A stretch of 64,000 nucleotides of DNA from Adiantum capillus-veneris (Eukaryota > Streptophyta > Polypodiopsida > Polypodiales > Pteridaceae): the NCBI GenBank assembly GCA_014529385.2, contig CM043970.1, positions 41,533,279 through 41,597,278 on the forward strand. Reading direction: 5' to 3'. The notes beneath the pieces are model-generated. The model searched no databases and was not told the origin of the DNA. It saw only the letters and a program-made list of their open reading frames with translations. The translations under genes and the position numbers were made by a program. Positions 23,090-37,462 of the stretch are shown in pieces. Position 1 is the stretch's first letter. Each line of letters starts with the position of its first letter.

Positions 23090-23690
23090 GTATCAATAAA
23101 AATGAATAAATCATCATGGTATCAACGAAAAGCTCATAGAATAATCATTGTTTCAATGAAACAACATCATGGTATTATCGAGAATAACCATGGTATCAAC
23201 GAAACAACATCATGATATCACTGAGAATAACCATGGTATCAATGAAAAAACATCATGGTATCACCGAAAATAACCATGGTATCAACGAAACAACATCATG
23301 ATATCAGCAAGAATAATCATTGTATCAATGAAACAACATCATGGCATCACCGAGAATAACCATGGTATCAACGAAACAATATCATGGTATCACCGAGAAT
23401 AACCATGGTATCAACGAAACATCATCATGGGCTCAACGAAAATCACCATGGAATCAACGAAATATCATCATGGCATCACCGAGAATAACCATGGTATCAA
23501 TGAAATATCATCATGGCATCACCGAGAATAACCATGGTATCAATGAAATATCATCATGGTATCACCGAGAATAACCATGGTATCAATGAAATATCATCAT
23601 GGTATCAACGAAAATCACCATGACCAAAGTACTAACAAAACATCATCATGGTACCATCAAAATCACTATGCTATCAACGGGAAATTATCA
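23090..23690. repeat. tandem repeat, ~45-bp unit, inside the TRIM/LARD element
   Basis: Units alternate ATCATGGTATCACCGAGAA and TAACCATGGTATCAACGAAA, about a dozen times. Reading frames through it give HGITENN/HGINE peptides, which follow from the repeat and are not evidence of a gene. Confidence 0.85.
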
Positions 23691-23989
23691 ATAAAATGAT
23701 GTAAACTATATCTCTAGAAGAATAATTATACGAGAATCAATGAACGAGTATATCATATAACAAAAGATCATGTACCAACAGTAGCTCGATAGAATTTGGA
23801 CGATCATCAACGGCTCGACTGAATCCGAACGATATGTAACTGGCTTCTGCAGCAAAGTTACGTCAGTGACAAATAGATGAAGAAAAAATATAATTGAGAA
23901 GTTTTCAATTATGAGAAAAATCAAAAGCAAAAAGTAAAATTTTTCTTTTCAAACATATTCGCAATCCGATACGATAACCCAAAATCGCT

Positions 23990-24900
23990 GCAGAAATTAG
24001 AGAAACTTTCTTCTGTGAAGTTGTAGACCACATCGATTCCGATGGCTCCAGTGAATAGTTTCTGCAAAATTGTTCTCAATTAGGAGAAAAATCAAAAAAC
24101 AAAAAATAAAAGTTGCTTTTCAGGCATGTACGCTGTCCGCCAACGATAACTCAAAATCAGTACAGAATTTGAAAAAAACTTTCTTCTGCAAAGTTATAGA
24201 CCACATCGATTTCAGTGCCTTCGAGGATTGTTTCTGCAAAATCGTTATCGAAAAAACAAAAAGCGAAAGTTGCTTTTCAAACATGTACGCAGTCCGCCAA
24301 TGATAACTCAAAATCGGTGCAAAATTTGGAAAAAGTTTCTACTGCAAAGTTGTAGACCACATGGATTTCGATGCCTGTAGAGGCTAGCTTCTGCAAAATC
24401 GTTTTCAATCAGGAGAAAAATCAAAAACAAAAAGAGAAGTTTCTTTTCAGGCATGTACGAAGTCTACGAATGATAAGTCAAAATCGGTGCAAAATTTGAA
24501 AAAATTTTCTTCTCCAAAGTTGTAGACAACATCAATTCCGGTGCCTCCCACGGGTAGTTTCTAAAAAATCGTTTTCAATTAAGAGAAAAATCAAAAACAG
24601 AAAATGAAAGTTACTTTTCAGGTATGAACGCAGTCCGCGGACGATAACTCAAAATTGGTGCATAATTTCAAAAAACTTTTGTCTGCAAAGTTGTAGACCA
24701 CATTGATAAAATCGTTTTCAATTAACAAAAAAATAAAAAACAAAAAACGAAATTTTCTTTTCAGATATGTACGCAGTCCGCGAACGATAACTCAAAATCG
24801 GTGCAGAATTTGAAAAAACTTTCTTCTGCAAATTTGTAGGCCACATCGATTCCGATGCTTCGAATCGGTAGTTTCTATAGAATTGTTTTCAGTTAGCAGA
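23990..24900. repeat. tandem repeat, ~150-170-bp unit, inside the TRIM/LARD element
   Basis: The phrase TTGTAGACCACATCGATT and variants recur near 24023, 24196, 24349, 24504, 24693 and 24834, each followed by AAAATCGTTTTCAAT and a GTACGCAGTCCGC block. About six units fill the internal region next to the primer site. Confidence 0.85.
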
Positions 24901-24923
24901 AAAATAAAAAACAAAAACGTACT

Positions 24924-24935
24924 GCTCTGATACCA
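24924..24935 (-). promoter_or_regulatory. primer-binding site of the TRIM/LARD element
   Basis: On the minus strand TGGTATCAGAGC follows directly after the LTR end ...CAACA: an initiator-Met primer site. Confidence 0.93.
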
Positions 24936-25075
24936 TGTTGAGAGAGAGAGAGAGCAGAGAAATAGAACCCCAAAGTGTGTACACTACACACATGAGACGA
25001 TGTATATATAGAGGGGACCTGGATGCCATATATAGAGAAGCCATATATTGAGTAGCTTCACATATAAGCTCAACA
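24936..25075 (-). repeat. right LTR of the TRIM/LARD element (140 bp)
   Basis: TGTTGAGAGAG...TAAGCTCAACA. It is intact; the sequence from CAGAGAAATAGAACCCC on matches 22232-22360 closely. Confidence 0.93.
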
Positions 25076-25080
25076 ACAAC

Positions 25081-28607
<3,527 letters not shown>

Positions 28608-28619
28608 GCTCTGATACCA
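28608..28619 (-). promoter_or_regulatory. primer-binding site of the old LTR element
   Basis: Minus-strand TGGTATCAGAGC, one base after the LTR-like segment 28621-28761. Confidence 0.7.
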
Positions 28620-28620
28620 A

Positions 28621-28761
28621 TATAAGACCTAGGAGACAATGATATTGGATTCACCGCCCTTCCACTCTATGTGTAGACCGGCTGCTAGCCCTAGCCATCA
28701 TATGGATCCCCAATCCACACTAGTCTAATCCAAGTCACTGGCTGAGGTCCCTGACCCCCTA
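28621..28761 (-). repeat. LTR of the old host element, right copy (truncated)
   Basis: Matches 14846-15009 up to GACCCCCTA, where similarity stops and a TGTTGGATGG sequence begins, probably another LTR inserted here. Confidence 0.65.
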
Positions 28762-29221
28762 TGTTGGATGGATACGCCGCGATGGACGTCAGCACAGCGA
28801 GAAATCATCTAACATATAATGTCAGCTAAGGACGAAGCTCGACCCACAGGCGCATGGAAGCAAGCATAAGGTGTCAACCTACACTCGACCGACTTCTAAC
28901 TAACTTCTACAGAGGTCTCTACCAATTGTCTAAGTAACAGCCTTCAAGAGTGCATAAGAGGAAACATCCTACAACGCTTTCTAGAGTCTAACACCCATCA
29001 AACAATCTCGAAACACCATAGAACTTGAAGGAGACCCTACTAATACTAATACGTCGCTCTCCCTAAGGTCTATGAACCAAAATCCCAACCCAAAACACCC
29101 GATGGAAAATCACCTAGGATGTCTGGCCGAAATCTGCAGTTCTTCATTTCTGAAATCTAAAGTGCCTAATGTGTAGCTCTCCTCAATGTGAACGAGTGGA
29201 TATGCTGCAATGAAAAATCAG
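28762..29221. repeat. probable LTR sequence of a further family (X)
   Basis: Begins TGTTGGATGG; shares GGACGAAGCTCGACCC and CAGGCGCATGGAA with the right edge of the window (63891-64000) at a similar distance from a TGTT start. No gene. Its right boundary is not resolved. Confidence 0.4.
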
Positions 29222-29380
29222 ACAACGTATGCTCACCCAATCACCAGATAAAGGTCGTAGAAGGAGCTCGCAAAACCGGACCGTACGCGCGCAATGTAGG
29301 TATCGGCGCGTAGCTCTCGTTGGGGGCAACTCGCTGCACTTCTCTGCACTCGATTCCGACCACCGGTGCTCACGTAGCAT
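29222..29380 (-). repeat. G1 LTR-A, left part (split by G2)
   Basis: Matches 41704-41862. The rest of this LTR lies at 39477-39795, on the far side of G2. The junction bases are GCAT here and GCGT at 39477-39480; the unsplit LTR-B has a single GCGT at 41859-41862. Confidence 0.88.
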
Positions 29381-31391
29381 TGTCGAGAAATTTGCGGTCT
29401 TGCCAGGAAAGCACCGGGCTTATGGCTGTGAGAGTTTGTGAGAGAACTCAAGAAAAAACTATATGAAGGAGTTAAACCATAGATGCCATGAAGACTAGGG
29501 TTTGGAAGGAAGTGCAATCAAAGAAGCCCCACTCTTTCTCTCTTGCACTCACACACACAAAGAAAGAACACAAAAGAGAGTGTCAAAACAACACAAAGAT
29601 GAAAACATCAAGGCTATGGTCATATCGTATCATGGGTAATATGAAAGGGTTAATAGATGAGTTAATAGCATTCAATCTTGGTTGACCAAATAGGCTACGA
29701 ATTGTTCTTTGGAATTGTAGTTTTGTGCTTACCATAATATATATATTTTGTCTAGTGATTGGGATTAATTATGTGTACAAATCCTCTTGGTTCATAGCAA
29801 AATAACTACACTTACGTCAAAAGAAAAGTTATAGTCTATGAGAGATAGTATGATGGGATCTGGTGATAGAAGTATTTCATTGAGCCTTTCTAAACCAAAG
29901 AGAAATACTATACGTTGTTGAAAGTGTATTTTACGGCTAATCCATACGTTAATTCTAATAGATCGTACAGAGTGAAAGCGATAGAAATTACCATCATGTG
30001 GGTTATTCATTTAGGATAGTATGTGAGAAATGTAGATATGAGAGAAGTGAAGAGATGAGAAGTTTCCCTCCCAAGCCCTATTCTTGCCCGTAGGCAATAA
30101 GGATACTGCGGGGAGAGATGTACTTGTAGCAAGGAGAACCTAGAATTTGTAGAGAGGATGAATTACTAAGAATGAGAGAGATAAGTTTGGTTAAGAAGAT
30201 GAGATTAGATATACATATATGTTGGATTAGAGATGAAAAAGAAAAAAACAAGAAGTCAAGAAAACATCAATGTAGAACACATCTTACTTGACAAACCCTT
30301 CGGCACCATTATTGATGGAGAGAGAAGAAGAGGGGAGAATTCAACTTTGATTGATACGCCAAGTCCACGATCTTCTTTGATTAGAGTTGATCTTCCAAGG
30401 ATAGCATGCAAGAATGGCTAGTCTTCCTCTAGGAGAAAGTGTAGGTTTAGGCTTATGTTAATGGCTAAGTACAATTTGGCATTACTACTCACTCCTTCAT
30501 GAATTCCTCTCATCAATGGCTTGAATGCTTGAGTTTTTTTCAAGAAAGAAGAGGTCCCCTTTTATAGGTGAAGGGAACCCCGAAGGGTTTACACAAGAAG
30601 AGAGGAGCCAGTGTGAACAAAAATTGGAAAAGTTGGAAATGTGTTGTCCTTGCATGATGTGGACAGACCAGGGTCCAGTATTTTGATCATATCTCCTTAA
30701 CCGTGGCTCCAAATAAAAAAGTAAAAATATGGGCAGAGACTTCAGCTCATTACCTAAGACTTCCTTTTTATATGAATTTTCCAATTCGGATTGGAACCTT
30801 GTGTAAAAAAAACATCAAAATAGGGTCCATTTCTAGCAGCAAAAGTCTTCCTGTGGTCCCCTTAGCCTAGACTTTCATTTGATTCCAAAGGACACCTGAT
30901 GCCATATGAAATCATGACATTTCTCCTTGACAAAGTTTTGTAATCATGCTTGCAATAATGTGTTAAAATAAGTGTATCTTTGAAATCATGCCACCTAGTG
31001 TCCCACTAGGATTTGATTCCCTCCTAGTAGCCATTTAAAAAGAAATCTAAGAAAAATATGAAAAATACATAGAATATATATATATTGGATTTTACCCTAG
31101 ATATAGGATCTACCTAGGGTGTGAGATGATAATGAGATAGTAGAAATAAAGAATCAATGCTTTTTGCCCCAAGTTAGAGAGGCGGAGCTATTGACGCTTT
31201 TCCCATAGTATTTTTTGATGGTAAAGTAAGAATAGGTTACCCTTGAGAAAAATAATAGGATGAGATAGAAGGCTTATTATTATACTTAAATATGCATATG
31301 TACATTATAGGAAATATTATTATGTATCTAAAAAATTACAAAATAGATCTTGTAGCATGCGTTCCCACTATGTACGTGTCACAGCACGACA
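29381..31391 (-). repeat. G2 3' LTR (~2.01 kb)
   Basis: Aligned over its length with 37463-39476. A polypurine tract (AGAGGGGGTGGA on the minus strand, 31392-31403) precedes it. Short frames conserved between both LTRs are LTR sequence, not genes. Confidence 0.95.
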
Positions 31392-31449
31392 TCCACCCCC
31401 TCTAAACCTGCACATCCTCCGGTATGTGCCACATTATTTCTTTGAAAGA

Positions 31450-31647
31450 TCAGCCGTCTTGTACAGTTTCCTTGCTTTCTTCTTCACTGGATGATTCCAA
31501 AGTTTCATCTTCACTTTGATCTTTACCTGTGGTTTGCTCTTCTTCCTCATCAACATCTTCTGGATCATTGTCTCCTCTTTTCTTAAACATTTTGATCCTT
31601 TTTCCTGCAATGAGAATCTTTACTTCTGTACCATCTAGTTCAGACAA
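31450..31647 (-). pseudogene. G2 pol C-terminal acidic tail
   Basis: A short frame reading ...KRIKMFKKRGDNDPEDVDEEEEQ then Ser/Glu-rich to the end. It lies between integrase and the polypurine tract. It is probably the C-terminal tail of pol; no chromodomain is recognisable. Confidence 0.55.
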
Positions 31648-31662
31648 GCTGTAAGTAGCATT

Positions 31663-32360
31663 TTAATTCACATGCTTTACAACATACGATCCAAACCATC
31701 TTTTTGAGAACTTAGGCATGATTGTGTGCTGGTTATCAAGGCTACTATCATATACTAAAACCCAGTCACCTTTGTCAATTGCTTTGCTCCTGAGCCGATG
31801 TCGCTTATCAAAGTAGTCCTTGTTTTTCAATCTTGCATTTTTGAGTCGTTCTTTTGCAGCCTCAATGTCTCCAGGTCTTCTCTCTAGTTGCCTTATGCGC
31901 AATGCAAGGAGATCTTCCCTGCTAAGCCCCTCTTGCCAAGGTAGTACGTTCCATGTGGGAATTGTATCTTCAATTGGCATCACTGGCTTTTGATCATACA
32001 TTAGCTCCGCAGGCATGTAGCCAGTTACTGAGCTATGTGTTGTACAATTAGCCCATAAAGCATATGGTAACATTTTTGGCTACTCACCAACTCTTCCTTT
32101 GCAAGCCTTAGCCAAAGCTTTGATGATAGAAGGATGCCCTCTTTCACTCTTTCCATTGACTTCAGGGTTGTAAGCTGTGGTAAGAGAAAGCTTGATTCTT
32201 AATGTGGAAAAGAACTCCCTTGCTTCCTCAACATCCAGCTCACCTCTATCTGCAGTGATCTTTCCCACACAACCATAACGGCAAATCACCTCATCAAGAA
32301 GGAATTTTCACACAGCTTCTGTGGTTTTAGCTCTTAATGCTCTTCCTTCAACCTGATTAG
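31663..32360 (-). pseudogene. G2 integrase catalytic core, C-terminal half
   Basis: In minus-strand order: KITADRGELD (second catalytic Asp), NPEVNGKSERGHPS (catalytic Glu), a stop near 32080, then LPYALWANCTTHSSVTGYMPAELMY and a basic KDYFDKRHRLRSK region. This is standard gypsy integrase, interrupted by stops. Confidence 0.88.
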
Positions 32361-34509
32361 TTAGGTTCTCTCGTGCAAGAACCAATATCTCATCTGCCAG
32401 AGTCCTAAAGGCATTGTGACTAGATCCACAACCCATTTATAGTGCATGGCTAGTGGATATGTAGGGTCTAATCCATCACGATGTCGAACATTTGAATACA
32501 TTTGACAAGTTACACATGACTCTACAAACTGAGATACATCTTTATACATACCCTTCCACCAATATTTTTCTTTCAACTTGGAGAAGGTTTCCCACACACC
32601 CCTGTGTCCAGCCCATAGACTCTCATGAAACTCTTGCATGAGCTTTACTTGAGTCTTTTTTTTACATATAACCCGTTGTGGTGTAGCACCCTCTTGTTTA
32701 GGATGCTTCCACAAGTAACCATCCCTCAAAAAGTACCCATATGCTTTCCTGTGTATCCTCCTAAATTCTTGTTCAGGCCAATCATCCTGTTTTGCTAGAG
32801 TACTCAAATAGCTTCCAATATGAAGCCAATCACCTTCATAAAGCTCTTTCAAGAATGATTCAAGTAGATTAGTCATGCAAACATTGTTACCTTTGACATG
32901 AGAGATAGAATAGAACTTTGTGCCTACATCATCTCCCTCGTCAATCATTTGTGACTCATCTTCATACCTTGCCATTGATAGCATATCTGCCACTATATTG
33001 TCTTTTCCTGCCATGTGTTTAAACTCGGGATTTAAGGACTTAATGTAGGCAATCCACCGCAACATAGCAATGTCTGGCGTTGAGCAGCTTGTAATCATCC
33101 CAAGAAGTGGTAGACAATCTGTTTCTACAACCACACATGCACCAATTAGGTACTCTTTACAACTTTTCAAGGCTGTAACCATACCCCATAACTTTGTCTT
33201 TATCTGTGGATAGTTTCTTTGGCGAGCACTTAATACCTTTGCTCCAAATCTTACCACATACCTGTGTCCTTCTTTGTCATCTTGCCCTATTGCCCATCTA
33301 ATCCCTGTAGGAATGGTGTCTACTGTCACAATTACTGGCCTTTCACACTCATAGTCTACCTTTCTCAAAGTTGGTGATGACTGAAGAAACTCTTTTAGCT
33401 TTCTCATGGCTTTTACATGTGCTTGTGTCCATTTAAACTTTTGATTCTTTCTAAGCAGTTGATAAAGTGGATCAGCTACATGAGCATAATGTGGAATCCA
33501 AATAACATAAAAGACACACGCTCCCAGAAACCTTCTAACCTCAGTGATGCTAGTGCATGTTTCTTTTATTCTTTGGATGGCATCTACCTTTGTTGGACAA
33601 GGTTTCCTACCATATGGCCCGCACACGTGCCCCACAATGAGCACTTCATTGACACCAAACATAGATTTTTTCCCTGACAAAGTAAGATTCACTTCCTCCA
33701 ACCTAGAAATTTTTTTATCACAATCATTTATGTGATTTACCACAAACCTGCAACATCCCCTGAGATCCAAAGCTTCATCTTTGTCACTTTCTTCACATTG
33801 TTTGATAGGCAAATCATCAATGAAAGGCATTGTGATTTGAGGAATAAAGTCACGTAAGACCTTATTCATCCCATTCATCATATGTGCAACCAAGTTGGTT
33901 GCTCCCTGTGGTGGCAAGGTACACATACTTACCAAACCCAAAGGTGTCCTCATGGTTGTCAAGTCTGTGTTTTCGATTGCAAGCTGAAATTGATCATACC
34001 CTAGTAGAGACCCCCCATTGAGTAGATTGTCCTCCCTGCAAACGCTTCTGCAAACTCATCCACAATTGGACCCGTACCTACATTTCTAATTGCACCTTGT
34101 TCAATGGTTGCATATCTTGGATGAAGTGTAGAGAACCATTCTTCTTTGGAACCGTAAACCACCTGTTTGAGTATGGAGCACAAGAAGGCTCCAAAATTCC
34201 CATTTTGATCTTCTCATTCAGTAGCTCTACTAACTTTGGCAAATGAGCCTTTGGAACCGGAATAGGCCAGAGATTCCAAGGCACATGAGGTATTGTGAAA
34301 ATTACCATAGGAGTTACAACAAAAGAATCAACACATCCTATCTCATGTGGCTGAAATGCAAAAGCCTTACCATGCTTTGAAAGCATTTCTTTGAAGCACT
34401 TTGTCTCCTCCTGTGTTAGAAACTCCTCGCAACCAATCTGCAACTCTTGAAAAGACTCCTTTGTGAAGGTATGCCCGATCTTTTTAGGATTCCCTAAACT
34501 TGGTTGCAA
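32361..34509 (-). pseudogene. G2 reverse transcriptase, RNase H and integrase N-terminus
   Basis: The first part (34509-34078) holds the RT fingers (EPSCAPYSNRWFTVPKKNGSL). After frame changes near 34000 a 533-codon frame carries PFIDDLPIK (the F-x-D-D catalytic box), the thumb (GHVCGPYGRKPCPTKVDAI), RNase H (VIVTVDTIPTG, ELRQRNYP-like ARQRNYPQIK, AGKDNIVADMLS) and the integrase HHCC zinc domain (HESLWAGHRG... CVTCQM). Its first integrase Asp is in VVDLVTMPLG. Two or more frameshifts separate the pieces. Confidence 0.9.
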
Positions 34510-35237
34510 AGAAGCTCGCTCAATCTTTTCCCTGTTGTTGGGTGGTAAGGGTGAAGCTACTGGTTTTACCTTCTTTGCTACACTCTTGTATTTAGTTTCA
34601 ACATGGACTTCTGGGCCAACTGTTTGGTTTTATTTAAAGGCTTCTATTACTTCATACATTTCCATAGAGTAAACTTTCACAACTTCATTTTCAACATGCA
34701 AACTAGACCCCATTATAGCATCAAGATCACCCATAGTATCTACTTCATTTTCAACATGCAAACTAGACCCCATTATAGCATCAAGATCACCCATAGTATC
34801 TACAAAAGAAACTTGTTCACACAAACCCAAAACATTTTCAGTAGGCTCTAGAAACCCACTCTTTTTCATGCCTATTTGTACATTATGCACATATTGCCTC
34901 TCACATCTCTTCAAATCTTCAAGTTTTGTAAAACATACTGATCCATTCCTTGTTACCAAGGAGACCGTTGAAAAAATTTCACCTATTTTTGGATCAGGCG
35001 AGACCCTTTTTCTTTCTGTACCACTGCAATCTTGCTTTACAATGGTACTTGGCAAAAACCCATCATTTCTCTATGATCATGAAACTCTTTGCTTACCTTT
35101 GGTAGAGGATGTTCTCTAAGGTTGTCACGATTTCTTTCATGGTTTACACAAACTGTGAGAAATTGGACAGGTCGTTTACCATGTTTATTGCGTATCCTAG
35201 CATATGTTGAACCATCGTCCATTTCCTTTGTTTCCAT
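34510..35237 (-). pseudogene. G2 protease-RT linker, with an in-frame 60-bp duplication
   Basis: No domain recognised. A 60-bp segment is repeated exactly at 34682-34741 and 34742-34801, duplicating 20 residues (...DTMGDLDAIMGSS...). The copies are identical, so the event is recent. Confidence 0.7.
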
Positions 35238-36380
35238 TCAAACTCCCACAATGTAGGGTTGTCCAAGGATGAGATGATATGAAGATGTATCCTGTACAAT
35301 GAAGTTTTGGTCAATCTTTACATCACCTATTGTCACCTTCACACCTGGACATGCTGCATACAATTCACCAGATGAATTGTTTGCCACTTTTACCATCCAA
35401 CCATGATCTGTGTCCATCGGCCATTTGCACTTGTTGTAGAGACTCTTTGACATTATGTTTATTTCTAAACCATGGTCAATCAAGGCAACAAATGGCTCTT
35501 CAAGGTCACCTACCTTGACCAAAGTTTCTGTAGTAGCCCTTGCCCAGTGACTTCGTGAATAGTAGCTCCTAGGAATATCTTCAACTTCTTCATCATCATT
35601 TGAGAAATGCACTTTCTTCACTCTCCCACTAGATTGGTAGCACCCTACCATAGCTCCATCATCCTCCTTATTTTGCAACTGCATCCCTTGTGTCTTCGAG
35701 GTTTCCCCTTCAACCTGTGGACGAGAAACTTTAGCAAGGGTTTGCCTCTTCCTCTTGATGATGTGAATGATCTCCTCATGGAATTCACGCTTTGCAATGC
35801 CAAGAACTTCTCCTAGAGTAAACTCAATCTTGCTATTCAAGATCCTTTCCTCCAAGACTTTCTTTAAATCTGTAGCTACCTCAATATCAGATTGTAGTTT
35901 ATAAGTTGGGCCTTTTGTCTTACCTTTTGTTGGCTCTTTCTTCTTTCCTGTTGTAGACTCCTCCATGAGTACTTCAGGTGGAGATGCTCCTTCTGTTGAG
36001 GGTGTTTGAGAAGGCATTGAGTCTCTTCTTCCCCCACTTTTAGAAGCTCTTTTTGATGGTTCTTCATCAGCATTCTCACGTCCGCGCTTCTCTTCTACAA
36101 TCGCCTCATTTTGTTGGCATTTTGTAATGTAGGCATTCACTGACAATGAGTCCACTGGATCATTCCATCCTGTTTCTAGACATATGCAATCACCTGCTTC
36201 ATGTAGAATCTCTTTTGTAAGCTTTCCCTTTTTAGCTAATTGCATGAAATTTGGCCAAATTTGACCATGATGGTCATTCACCTCTTCATCACTAAGATGC
36301 TCAATTTTTACTCCATAAGTAGCTACCTGAACTAAAGAGCTAGCACGGTTAGTTGCCATATCTTCAACTAAGGTTTGCAT
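35238..36380 (-). pseudogene. G2 Gag C-terminal region and protease
   Basis: 380 open codons. The middle is lysine/glutamate-rich linker; the last ~110 residues are a retropepsin-like domain with FVALIDHGLEINIMSKSLY (Asp-His-Gly active site, as in some plant gypsy lineages) and ILGQPYI near the end. It overlaps the gag frame by 13 bases, consistent with a frameshift or a small indel. Confidence 0.85.
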
Positions 36381-37431
36381 TCCCCCTTCCCAAAGTTAGT
36401 TCTCAATGGTAGACCTATCTCTCTTAAGTGGATTTTACCATCCTTACAAAAGACAACATCTTTTGACAAAGCATCACTAAAATCATCACAATCCCTTCTT
36501 ACATGGTCTGTACTATCACACCAAATACATCTATTAACAAACCCTTCTTTGGGCTGTTGTCTTTGACTAGGAAGTGGCCCTGATGGTTGTCCTTTTTCTT
36601 CAAGCTTTGCAAACTTCACCTTCAAGTCACGCATTCCCTTCACAAGCTCATCTAGCATGGACTCATCATACTTAGGAGCGATAAAAGTAGGCTTTACCAT
36701 ATTGTCAGAAGTTGAGGTGGAAGGACTTGTAGTGTTTACAACCATCTTGTCCCTTCTTCTTTGTCGTTTGGCAAGTAGTGAGACAACACCTTCAATCTCA
36801 TTCCAGTCGGTCTTTAGTCCTTGCTCAGCATCTTTATCTTCAAGAAGAAGCTCCAAATTTTCTTGAGACTCTTTACTTGCAGCTTGTAAGAAAAGATTTG
36901 TCTTCTCTGCATCTAGTGTGGCCCTTTCTGTCCTTGGGAGTTGTGCATAGCGCCGCTCAAATTCCCTAAGTAGCTCTGTTATTGATAGTCCTTGCTTTGG
37001 CGTGACTACCCATTCTAAGGATGTCCTTTTGGTCACTCTCTCAGAGTCCTCGATGAAATATTTCTCCTTTAAAGCTACTTTGAGTTCTTTCCAATTTCTC
37101 CCATGCCCATCTTTAATTCCCCTAACATGTTCTCTAATTTATTGAGCAACAACTAGCTCAAAGCTTTGAATCATCTCACCTTCTGACACGCGATGCAGCT
37201 CCATCTCCTTTACATACTCACATAAGTACTTGGTTACATCTTTGCCATTGAACTGATCCATTCTGTGTTGACGATCGCTTGTATGGCCTTTGTTGCTGAA
37301 ATCTCCCTTCTTTCAGTAGCATGTTCTTGTTGCATGAACATTGCAAATGGTTGAAACATTTGCATTGTCGCTGGGTCAAAATGCATACCCTGTTGCTCAA
37401 CATGATCACCCATGGTTACCCAAACTCTCAC
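36368..37431 (-). pseudogene. G2 Gag
   Basis: Starts near 37431. The frame changes near 37240, and an in-frame TAA near 37140 interrupts it; then 222 open codons follow. Capsid-like segments (ELLREFERRYAQLPRTE, EVVSLLAKRQRRRDK-type) and one zinc knuckle CIWCDSTDHVRRDC (CX2CX4HX4C) identify it as a retroelement nucleocapsid precursor. Confidence 0.85.
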
Positions 37432-37440
37432 CCTGGTAGT

Positions 37441-37462
37441 TTCACGTCGGGTTCACCAAAAA
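37441..37462 (-). promoter_or_regulatory. G2 primer-binding site region
   Basis: On the minus strand TTTTTGGTGAACCCGACGTG follows the LTR end. It has the TGG start of a primer site; I could not match the tRNA with confidence. Confidence 0.6.

Larger units (their letters stand above)
16602..25075 (-). mobile_element. non-autonomous LTR retrotransposon (TRIM/LARD type) with perfect 5-bp target duplication
   Basis: LTRs begin TGTTGAGAGAG and end AAGCTCAACA or GAGCTCAACA. The right LTR (24936-25075) is adjoined by TGGTATCAGAGC, read on the minus strand, the initiator-Met primer site; the left LTR is preceded on the minus strand by GAGCGGGGG, a polypurine tract. Flanks are ACAAC at 16597-16601 and ACAAC at 25076-25080, a perfect target-site duplication. 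The internal 2,575 bp (22361-24935) carries no gag or pol, only two tandem-repeat arrays. The left LTR is split by copia-2. Confidence 0.92.

Noticed and set aside
23341-23574. 77-codon frame with HGITENN/HGINE repeats
   Set aside because: Follows directly from a 45-bp tandem array inside a non-coding retroelement; no other support for a protein.
29488-29685. Frame MKTRVWKEVQSK..., conserved also at 37572-37769
   Set aside because: Conserved because both lie in the two LTRs of one element; no independent evidence of coding.
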